DNA of 64,000 nucleotides from the NCBI GenBank assembly GCA_038144195.1, contig JAYQNH010000002.1, forward strand, positions 1-64,000, written 5' to 3'. Source of the stretch: VMDJ01 sp038144195. GTDB lineage: Bacteria; Pseudomonadota; Gammaproteobacteria; Chromatiales; Chromatiaceae. The notes below the pieces were generated by a model. It was not told the origin of the DNA. It saw only the letters and a list, made by a program, of their open reading frames with translations, and did no database searches. The position numbers and the translations under genes are program-made. Numbering within the stretch: the stretch's first letter is position 1; each line of letters begins with the position of its first letter. Shown one piece after another: positions 38,880 to 46,490 of this stretch.

Positions 38880-39845
38880 TTAGGTCAGTAAATCTTGGGG
38901 AACTTTTCCTACAAAAACCGCATCGAGATTGTCCAAAACACGGAAGCCCATCGCATCACGTGTCTCACGTGTCGCGCTGCCGATATGTGGCAAAAGGAAG
39001 CAGTTATTCAACTCGCGATAACGCGGGTCGATAGCGGGCTCGTTGTTAAACACATCCAAGCCTGCAGCAAAAATTTTATGCTGCTGCAGCACTTCAATCA
39101 GCGCATCATCATCAACAACAGCACCACGTGCGGTATTCACTAAAACAGCATGCTCAGGCAAAAGCGCAAGCGTTTCGCTGTTAATAAGGTTTTTCGAATC
39201 TGGATTCGATGGACAGTGAATCGACAAGACATCACACAAAGGCAACATCGCTTCTAACGATTCATGAAAGATCGCACCCTGCGCCTCATCATCAGAGAGT
39301 GGGCGACGGTTGTGATAATGAATCTCCATATCAAACGCGCGAGCCCGTTTAGCTAACACACGCCCTACTCGGCCCATACCCACAATACCAAGACGCTTAC
39401 CCGTTATTTGTAGACCCAAACCATCAAACGCTGTCCAGTCAGCCCAAGTATCTGTTCGAATACTTCGCTCACCCTCATAAGCACGACGAGACGCAGCTAA
39501 CATCAACAGCATCGCGATCTCTGCCGTCGCGTCATTTAGAACATCTGGTGTATTGGTGACAATCAGACCTTTGTTTTTAGCCGCAACCAAATCGATGTGA
39601 TCTGTCCCCACTGAAAAACTACAGATAGCTTTCACACGCTCAGGTAAAGCAGCGATAACGTCTGCTGACATGTGCTCGGTATGACACGGAATAATGGCAT
39701 CGACGTCAGCTGCCAGGGCGAGCAGCTGCTCTTTACTATAGATCACGTCATCTTGATTGAAGATCGGGTCGTAATCCTGAACCAAACGCGCCTCAACATT
39801 GGGTGGTAACTTACGACCAACAAGAACACGTGGCTTAGCTGACAT
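38880..39845 (-). CDS. 2-hydroxyacid dehydrogenase (glyoxylate/hydroxypyruvate reductase type)
   Basis: A 321-residue D-2-hydroxyacid dehydrogenase. NAD(P)-binding motif GKRLGIVGMGRVGR with HNRRPLSDD following; catalytic residues are Arg in NTARGAVVDDDAL (and upstream SFSVGTDHID), Glu in FNNEP and His in LLPHIGSATRETR. The arginines after the second beta-strand (HNRR) favour NADPH. Likely a glyoxylate or hydroxypyruvate reductase; the substrate is not fixed by sequence. It lies just upstream of the TRAP operon, same strand. Confidence 0.9.
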   Translation of the reverse strand: MSAKPRVLVGRKLPPNVEARLVQDYDPIFNQDDVIYSKEQLLALAADVDAIIPCHTEHMSADVIAALPERVKAICSFSVGTDHIDLVAAKNKGLIVTNTPDVLNDATAEIAMLLMLAASRRAYEGERSIRTDTWADWTAFDGLGLQITGKRLGIVGMGRVGRVLAKRARAFDMEIHYHNRRPLSDDEAQGAIFHESLEAMLPLCDVLSIHCPSNPDSKNLINSETLALLPEHAVLVNTARGAVVDDDALIEVLQQHKIFAAGLDVFNNEPAIDPRYRELNNCFLLPHIGSATRETRDAMGFRVLDNLDAVFVGKVPQDLLT

Positions 39846-39854
39846 GGTTATTCC

Positions 39855-41576
39855 TTAATCAAAACTCACTGGCGGCGGCTTAACACCCAAACCTGTTGTT
39901 TCACTGACAATTTTTACCGCCTTATCTTTACCCTGCTGTGCAGCCGCACTGAGCGGCAAATCATCCGCTGGTACAGCCCACTCCTCCTGGCGCATGTAAA
40001 GTGTTTGTGTTGGGAAGGCGTATTCAACACCGATCTCTTTTGCGATACGCAAGCAATCGAGCAAGAAGCGATGGCGCTCACGGTATTCTGTTGGCGTATC
40101 TGGTGTCTCAAAGAACACGTTAATCAAGATATCCAAACCGCTACCACCGAGCTCATGCAGATAAACATGAAAACGGTCTTTAACCATATAGGGATGCTGA
40201 CGAATCAGCTCACGTACACCTTCACAAAACGCTTCGATCTTTTCTGGTGGCGTGTCATACGTCAGCGAGAATGCAGTTTTATAGCGACGACGTGCGCGAG
40301 CACGCATATTGTCCACTTCTGCGGTAATGAACTTGGCATTAGGCACTGTGATTAACGAATCATAAAAGGTACGAATCCGCGTACTACGGAAACCCATGTG
40401 CTCCACAGTACCTTCAACACCTTCAACCACGATCCAGTCACCTTTCGTGAAGGTGCGGTCCATCAATACAGTGATAGAACCGAACAAGTTTTGCACCATA
40501 TCTTTTGCGGCCAACGCAAACGCTAAACCACCAAGACCAAGACCCGCCAACAAGCCCGTAATATCAATACTTAAATTATCCGCGATAAAGACAATGCCGA
40601 TAACCGTGACAAAGATTTTTAATGTGCGCGGAATCAATGGCACCAACACATCATCAATCGTGGTGTCAGTTACCTTGGCTTTACAGAGCAACCATGCGGA
40701 TAAAATATCGACAAAACGATACGCTGCCCAAACCGCTGCAACACTTGCAAAAGCTTTGACTGCTACTAGCAAAATCAGCAGAGCCGTTTCTGGCAGACCG
40801 ATCGCATGGATACCCATCCACCAAACAGCCGCCATCAACACTAAGCCGACGGGCCGTAAACGATTATCTTGATTTTCTATCTCTTGATACTCATCACGCT
40901 TTTGACGCGCAATCCAATTTCGCAGTGCACGGCGCAAGAAACGCGTCATAAACCAGTCAAACACAACACCCAACGTAATGACGATCAAAAGTGCCAACCA
41001 ACGCCAGTTTTCAATCAGAAAGACCTCGTGCTTCAAGCTTGCTGGCATAGCGCGCTGCAAACGAATCTCCCAAGGCAAATAACTGGCATTACCTGAGCCG
41101 GATTGCGGCTGCTTTTCCTCTAAAGCCGTAAACACCTTTGGAATGATCTCAATACTGCGTGTATCAAATAACCAGCGTCCATTTGTTTGTTTTTGAAGAC
41201 GCACAACGCCTTGTTTAAAACGACGCACATCAATCGCAGAAAGCTCAGTTTCCTCGGGCACACTTGTCGCAGAGATGCCGCCGGTGCGATCGAAAACCTC
41301 GATCATCTGCCAAGCAAGGGTTGGACCACGTTCACGGCGAACCAACGCATTAATCGCTGAGAGATCTAAGGCTTTAATCGCATCTTCAACGCGCGCTTTT
41401 TCTCCCGCTTTGGCATCGTTCATCGCCTCAAGGAACATGACTAAAGTCGCTCGCGGCGAAATCAGTTCACTGGGTGGCGCTTGGGGTGCTACGACCTCTT
41501 TTTCAGCGTCTTCAGCAAATACAGCACTTTGGAATAAAACGAAAAATGTGAGTAAGAAATAACGAAAATTTTTCAT
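39855..41576 (-). CDS. MscS-family mechanosensitive channel, large
   Basis: A 573-residue channel. The N-terminus at ATG 41576 is a clean signal peptide (NFRYFLLTFFVLFQSAVFA), so the frame's further 10 codons to 41606 are not used. A periplasmic region of about 180 residues, several membrane helices (about 205-345) and the MscS core follow: GLGGLAFALAAKDMVQNLFG, TFTKGDWIVVEGVEG, FRSTRIRTFYDSLITVPN. It releases solutes under osmotic downshock. It ends in a soluble domain. Confidence 0.9.
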   Translation of the reverse strand: MKNFRYFLLTFFVLFQSAVFAEDAEKEVVAPQAPPSELISPRATLVMFLEAMNDAKAGEKARVEDAIKALDLSAINALVRRERGPTLAWQMIEVFDRTGGISATSVPEETELSAIDVRRFKQGVVRLQKQTNGRWLFDTRSIEIIPKVFTALEEKQPQSGSGNASYLPWEIRLQRAMPASLKHEVFLIENWRWLALLIVITLGVVFDWFMTRFLRRALRNWIARQKRDEYQEIENQDNRLRPVGLVLMAAVWWMGIHAIGLPETALLILLVAVKAFASVAAVWAAYRFVDILSAWLLCKAKVTDTTIDDVLVPLIPRTLKIFVTVIGIVFIADNLSIDITGLLAGLGLGGLAFALAAKDMVQNLFGSITVLMDRTFTKGDWIVVEGVEGTVEHMGFRSTRIRTFYDSLITVPNAKFITAEVDNMRARARRRYKTAFSLTYDTPPEKIEAFCEGVRELIRQHPYMVKDRFHVYLHELGGSGLDILINVFFETPDTPTEYRERHRFLLDCLRIAKEIGVEYAFPTQTLYMRQEEWAVPADDLPLSAAAQQGKDKAVKIVSETTGLGVKPPPVSFD

Positions 41577-41593
41577 AAGAGGATGTGCGCTAT

Positions 41594-42445
41594 TTAGTGA
41601 GCGCAAGTAAATTCAATGTTATCGATTAAACGAGCTGCGCCTAGTTTAGCCGCAATTAAAATAACGCCTTGCTGACTTTGATCAGTCAAAGGCAACAAAG
41701 TGTCTGCATCCAAGACATGCAGATAATCTGGTTCAAAACCCGCTTTAGCTAGACGGCGCTGGCTATCGGCTGACTGCTGCTCAAGCTGAGAACGATCCTG
41801 ACTAAATATTTCAGCCAGCTGTTTGAGTTCCGCATACATCATTGGTGCAATTGCACGTTCATCTCTGGCCAGATATTGGTTACGTGAACTCATTGCCAGA
41901 CCGTCATCCTCACGCACCGTCGGCACGCCAATAATTTCTATTGGCATCGCCAAGTCAGCCACCATGCGACGAATCACCGCGAGTTGCTGGAAGTCTTTAG
42001 TGCCAAACAAAGCCACATCAGGCTGTACCATATTGAATAGCTTGGCGACGACCGTTGCTACCCCGACAAAATGCCCTGGGCGTGATGCACCACAATACAA
42101 ATCACTGATTACCGGCACCTCGATCTTGGTTTGATCAGAGAGCGGCTTGGGGTACATGGTTTTTACACTAGGGAAATACAGCAGATCGACGCCGGCCGAT
42201 TCGAGTGCCGCAATATCCGCATCGAGAGTGCGCGGATATTTATCCAAATCCTCATTCGCACCAAACTGCATTGGATTAACGAAAATACTGCAGATAATGG
42301 TCTGTGCATATTTGCGCGCTTCACGCATCAAAGTCAGATGCCCTTCATGCAAATTACCCATCGTTGGGACAAACGCGACGCGACCGAGTTGTTTTGCAAG
42401 TTGTGTGGCGATTCGCAGCTGCTCAAGCTGCTCGATCATCTTCAT
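41594..42445 (-). CDS. panC: Pantothenate synthetase
   Basis: Joins pantoate and beta-alanine with ATP. Motifs VPTMGNLHEGHLTLM (HIGH-like), SIFVNPMQFG, ADVALFGTKDFQQLAVI-type core and MSSRNQYL are present; 283 residues, intact. It overlaps panB by four bases, so the two consecutive coenzyme A steps are coupled. Confidence 0.97.
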   Translation of the reverse strand: MKMIEQLEQLRIATQLAKQLGRVAFVPTMGNLHEGHLTLMREARKYAQTIICSIFVNPMQFGANEDLDKYPRTLDADIAALESAGVDLLYFPSVKTMYPKPLSDQTKIEVPVISDLYCGASRPGHFVGVATVVAKLFNMVQPDVALFGTKDFQQLAVIRRMVADLAMPIEIIGVPTVREDDGLAMSSRNQYLARDERAIAPMMYAELKQLAEIFSQDRSQLEQQSADSQRRLAKAGFEPDYLHVLDADTLLPLTDQSQQGVILIAAKLGAARLIDNIEFTCAH

Positions 42446-43239
42446 GCTGGAATATGTTCTGCTGCAGGAAACTGACCTGCTCTTACCGCTGCAACATACG
42501 CGCTTAATGCTTCTTGAACGCTGCCTGTATCAGCTAAGAAATTTTTCACGAAACTTGGAATGCGATTCACACTCATGCCGAGCATGTCGTAACACACCAA
42601 CACTTGGCCATCGGTATCTTTACCAGCACCAATGCCAATCACTGGGATTGCCAGCTCTTGGGTAATCGATTGCGCTAAGGCCTGTGGAATACATTCCAAC
42701 ACCAGCATCTGCGCACCCGCTGCTTGCAGGGCTAAGGCATCGGCAATCATTTGATCGGCTGCTTGGGCTTCTTTACCTTGCACGCGATAACCACCTAACT
42801 GATGGATCGATTGCGGCATTAAACCCAAATGACCACATACAGGCACTGCACGTTCGGTGAGATGACGAACCGTTTCAACCTGAGGTGCTCCGCCTTCGAT
42901 CTTCACCATCTCAGCGCCACCTTCTTTCATCAGGCGACCTGCGGTATCCAAGGCTTGCTGTTGAGTGCCGTGACTCATAAACGGCATATCCGCAATCACC
43001 ATGGCTGACTGACTCACACGCGAAACATTGGCAGTGTGATACACCATATCATCCACACTCACTGGCAAGGTGCTGCCATGACCTTGAATCACCATACCCA
43101 AGGAATCACCCACGAGCAGCGTATCCACACCCGCTGTTTCAGCAAGGCGCGTCATACTTGCGTCATAACTGGTGAGCATGGTGATTTTTTCACCCGCTTG
43201 TTTCATCTTATTCAGATGACTGATGGTAATTTTTGCCAT
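42442..43239 (-). CDS. panB: 3-methyl-2-oxobutanoate hydroxymethyltransferase
   Basis: Makes ketopantoate for coenzyme A synthesis. Reads TMLTSYDASMTRLAETAGVD, LLVGDSLGMVIQGH, GAEMVKIEGG, GHLGLMPQSIHQLGGYRVQG and IGIGAGKDTDGQVLV, all standard metal- and substrate-binding stretches. 265 residues, intact, panB-panC overlap ATGA. Confidence 0.97.
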   Translation of the reverse strand: MAKITISHLNKMKQAGEKITMLTSYDASMTRLAETAGVDTLLVGDSLGMVIQGHGSTLPVSVDDMVYHTANVSRVSQSAMVIADMPFMSHGTQQQALDTAGRLMKEGGAEMVKIEGGAPQVETVRHLTERAVPVCGHLGLMPQSIHQLGGYRVQGKEAQAADQMIADALALQAAGAQMLVLECIPQALAQSITQELAIPVIGIGAGKDTDGQVLVCYDMLGMSVNRIPSFVKNFLADTGSVQEALSAYVAAVRAGQFPAAEHIPA

Positions 43240-43275
43240 GGTGTTTCTCTTCAGGGCTTACGCCAACTAAGATGC

Positions 43276-43761
43276 TCAGTTTAAACGATGCTGCCCTGCT
43301 TCGCTGATCTCAGAAAGCAGCTCAGACACCAAACCAAAACCTGGTAGTGCAACATCGGCGTTCAAATCTGCAAGTGGCCTTAAGACAAAGGCGCGCCAAT
43401 GCATCTCGGCATGCGGCACGATCAGACGTTCGTTTTGAATAACTTGATCGCCGTAAAGCAGTACATCAACATCAAGGGTGCGAGAACCCCAACGCTCGTG
43501 ACGCTCTCGACCATAACGATTCTCGATCTCCTGGCACCAATCCAAAAGCGCTATCGACTCCAAGGTGGTTTCGATCTCAAGTACCGCATTAATGTAATCC
43601 TGCTGCCCTTCTGGACCGACGGGCGCACTTTGATAAAGAGGTGAGCAACGTGAATGTGTAACTTCTGGGTGAGCTGCCAACTCTGCAACCGCTTCGGTTA
43701 CATGCGCGATTGGGTCACCTAAGTTACTGCCCAATCCAAGATAGGCAATCACACCACTCAT
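43276..43761 (-). CDS. folK: 2-amino-4-hydroxy-6-hydroxymethyldihydropteridine pyrophosphokinase
   Basis: Transfers pyrophosphate from ATP in folate synthesis. YLGLGSNLGDP near the N-terminus, SPLYQSAPVGPEGQQDYINAV and the signature RWGSRTLDVDVLLYGD are all present; 161 residues. It overlaps the pcnB stop by four bases (ATGA). The folK-panB-panC order after pcnB is common in gammaproteobacteria. Confidence 0.96.
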   Translation of the reverse strand: MSGVIAYLGLGSNLGDPIAHVTEAVAELAAHPEVTHSRCSPLYQSAPVGPEGQQDYINAVLEIETTLESIALLDWCQEIENRYGRERHERWGSRTLDVDVLLYGDQVIQNERLIVPHAEMHWRAFVLRPLADLNADVALPGFGLVSELLSEISEAGQHRLN

Positions 43762-45028
43762 GCATCACGCTTTTTAGAATTATTACGACGACGGCGACGA
43801 CGCTTAGGCTTGCCATCCCGGTCTTGGTGCTGTGTAGGCTCAAGCTTGCCTACTTGGAACTCGGTCCACCACTGAGCAATTTCAGCATCAACTTCACCCG
43901 CTTCTGAACGCAACAACATAAAGTCATAAGCTGCACGGAAACGTGGATGCGATAACAAACGCAATGGACGCTTGCCACGTGTTTGCAAGAAACGATGCTG
44001 CAAAGACCAGATCTCACGCATTGGCGTACTAAAACGACGCGGCAACGCAATGCGTTGGAGCTGCCGATCAAGAATGTCGTTCACTGCTGCATGTAACGCT
44101 TGATATGCGGGCACATCATCCGCCTCATACATTGCTGCACGATCACGAACCGGCCCCATAACAGCACAGCAAATAAAAATGCAGGTGTGACCGGTTTGCC
44201 TTCGTGGATACGACTATCAGTATTCTCCATGCCACGGCGAATTAGAGGCGCTGTAGACGGATCGTTATTTTCAAGTGTTGCTGCCGTATCAGGGAACAAG
44301 CAAGGTAATAAATGATAGTGCTGCAACAAGTTATAGGTGGCTTGCGCATGACCCGAGAGGAATAGCTTAAGGACCTCTTCAAACATACGCGCTGGCGGCA
44401 CATCATTGAGAAGCGTGGCTAAACGACGAATCGGCTCTTCGGTTTTTTCTTCGATGGTAAAACCTAGCTTTGCCGCAAAGCGCAATGCGCGAATCATGCG
44501 CACAGGATCTTCACGATAACGCGTCTCTGGGTCACCCATCAGACGCAATAAGCGCGCATTCAAATCATCAACGCCACCGGCATAATCAACAATCGAGAAA
44601 TCACGGATGTTGTAATACAAGGCATTCACGGTGAAGTCGCGACGCCAGGCATCTTCTTCAATAGTGCCGTATTCATTATCGCGTAGCACCATGCCCTCAT
44701 CGGTTGCTTGCTCTGCGGTATCTGCTGCACCCGAGGTTAAGGATCTAAACGTTGCAACCTCGATAATCTCGCGGCCAAAGTGCACATGCGCTAACCGAAA
44801 GCGTCGACCAATCAAACGACAATTATTAAAGACCTCGGCCACCTCTTCGGGATGCGCATTGGTGGCTACGTCAAAATCTTTGGGGTGCAAGCCCAGAAGC
44901 AAGTCGCGCACACCGCCGCCAACAAGATATGCCTCGTAGTTAGCATCCTTAAGCCGATAAAGCACCTTGAGAGCTTCTTTGGCGATGTTGACGCGAGAAA
45001 TGGGATGGTTATCGCGACCGATGATCAA
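43758..45028 (-). CDS. pcnB: Poly(A) polymerase I, one frameshift
   Basis: Adds 3' poly(A) tails that mark RNA for decay. The nucleotidyltransferase motif is LVGGGVRDLLLGLHPKDFDV, followed by DEGMVLRDNEYGTIEEDAWRRD-type core, RDFTVNALYYN and RYREDPVRMIRA. The frame shifts near 44130-44155 (FAVLLWG to GPVRDRAAM). The C-terminus is an arginine-rich tail (KPKRRRRRRNNSKKRD) typical of RNA contact. Repaired length is about 423 residues. Confidence 0.93.
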
Positions 45029-45136
45029 TGGCGTGGTAATAACGCTCTCTCCGAGCTAATCCAATGTAAGGGCGACATCATATAAAAAAAGGCCGCGTAT
45101 CGATACGCAGCCTTCGAATTAATTAACCAAAGCGGA

Positions 45137-45468
45137 TTAGAAGTGCGCCGCTTCTTTGAGCTCTTTAACACCTCATCTAGATTACCTTCTTGGTTATCCA
45201 CTATACACACGGTATTGGCGACGCTGCAGACTGTCATACCCGATCCACGCACAACCCAACCGGTTGGTGGCGTGAAACCATTACATCCGGTAAACATCGA
45301 CATCTGGTCGGCATTACCTTGAACGATACGCTTGTAATCATGTGCGAAATGCGACAAGGCTTGCAGTTGATCATCACCCATCACGCCATAACCTTCAACA
45401 AAGGCACCGTCATCTTTAAAAGAGCAGACCGCCATGACGCCGTCAACGGCGAGCATTTGACGGATCAT
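45137..45468 (-). CDS. DUF2173 family protein, copy 3, frameshift near C-terminus
   Basis: Starts at ATG 45468 (ATGA overlap with copy 2). Reads MLAVDGVMAVCSFKDDGAFV, HFAHDYKRIVQGNADQMSMF, PPTGWVVRGSGMTVCSVANT. The last residues need one extra base near 45160 to read EVLKELKEAAHF and stop at 45137. DUF2173 proteins are about 110-120 residues, have a roadblock-like look, and I know them chiefly from sulfur- and iron-oxidising bacteria. Function is unknown. The cysteines here differ in number from copies 1 and 2. Confidence 0.7.
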
Positions 45469-45818
45469 GCAGCACCTCCAGCGGCAGCTAAGGCCGCATT
45501 GGCCGCTTCATAATCAGCTACATTGTTATTTAAGATCACGCCGACTCGACCATTGGTCACTGCCGACCAATCCATTCCAACTAAGGTGAATCCTTCAATT
45601 GGATAGAAGCCTTGGGAATCAGATTGTGTTTCCCAACCACGCGCTTGCATGGTGGCGATCGACATATTGGCGATACACATATGCGCCAACAAATCCAAAG
45701 CGGTGGTATTAATTCGGCTGCCATCAACGATCTTGCTTTCTTTCAGCTCGCCACGTGAACTCATCGTAAAAGCTGCTTCTGCGCCCGCTAAGTTCATTAG
45801 ATGATCTAAATCTGCCAT
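45465..45818 (-). CDS. DUF2173 family protein, copy 2
   Basis: A 117-residue protein, RBS TAGGAG six bases before ATG. It aligns along its length with copies 1 and 3: LDHLMNLAGAEAAFTMSSRG, LLAHMCIANMSIATMQARGW, FYPIEGFTLVGMDWSAVTNG. It lacks the CPDCG motif of copy 1 and ends in an alanine-rich tail. Middle gene of a three-gene run on one strand, overlapping copy 3 by four bases. Confidence 0.7.
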   Translation of the reverse strand: MADLDHLMNLAGAEAAFTMSSRGELKESKIVDGSRINTTALDLLAHMCIANMSIATMQARGWETQSDSQGFYPIEGFTLVGMDWSAVTNGRVGVILNNNVADYEAANAALAAAGGAA

Positions 45819-45863
45819 GTTGTACTCCTATGGTGGACGCTCATGCGCCTCTATTTTTATTGA

Positions 45864-46220
45864 TTAAACGAGTGATGAATCCACGTTACCAATGCGATCG
45901 CGCATCAGCTTCATTAGACTATTCAGGGTGCCGGCGTCGTTCTTCACAAAGGCAAACACATTACCTAAATTACACACAGTGAAACCGGGTCCTCGGACAA
46001 TCCACCCTTGTGGTGGTGTGCTGCCGCAATCCGGACAGAAACTCTCCAGCATATTGACTTGCATGTGCTCGCTCATAGTGGTGGCACGACACATAATGGC
46101 GGCCATTTTCGCCATGTCGTCATTCATCTCACCCTTGTAGCTGAAGCGATCGCCTCGATAAGAATATTCACCCGCGGCAATCACGCCGGGCTGATTGATA
46201 AGCTCCGCTGCCAGTGCCAT
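45864..46220 (-). CDS. DUF2173 family protein, copy 1, with CPDCG motif
   Basis: ATG at 46220 is chosen over GTG at 46235 because AGGAGG lies four bases before it. 118 residues: LINQPGVIAAGEYSYRGDRF, DMAKMAAIMCRATTMSEHMQ, ESFCPDCGSTPPQGWIVRGP, FTVCNLGNVFAFVKNDAGT. The CxxC pair looks like a metal or redox site and is specific to this copy. It leads the three-gene group, 45 bases before copy 2. Confidence 0.72.
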   Translation of the reverse strand: MALAAELINQPGVIAAGEYSYRGDRFSYKGEMNDDMAKMAAIMCRATTMSEHMQVNMLESFCPDCGSTPPQGWIVRGPGFTVCNLGNVFAFVKNDAGTLNSLMKLMRDRIGNVDSSLV

Positions 46221-46445
46221 CTCCCCTCCTAACACTCGATTCTTTTAATTGTTATGCGCTGACCATAACACCGCCGGTTTTTCGAGCAAATAGTCGGATT
46301 TTTATTGCCCATAAAATCTTTTAAATGACTGACTTTATTAACTATTTCAGCAAATAATGAATCACTAAATATGCCTCAAGCGATTGATCCTAGCCAAACA
46401 CCCGAGCTCCTCCCGACAAACGCCCCATAAAACAAGGGCTTTGGG

Positions 46446-46451
46446 TATAAT
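46446..46451 (+). promoter_or_regulatory. Probable -10 of the valS promoter
   Basis: A consensus TATAAT preceded by TTTGGG and followed by a GC-rich discriminator, 39 bases before the valS ATG. No convincing -35 is visible at the right distance. Confidence 0.4.
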
Positions 46452-46490
46452 TGCGCGCTTTTCCAAGCCATTAAACGCGGATCCCTTTTC

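Noticed and set aside
40396..40872. 158-codon plus-strand frame inside the MscS gene
   Set aside because: Antisense to the conserved membrane core; Thr/Ala/Lys-rich shadow composition.
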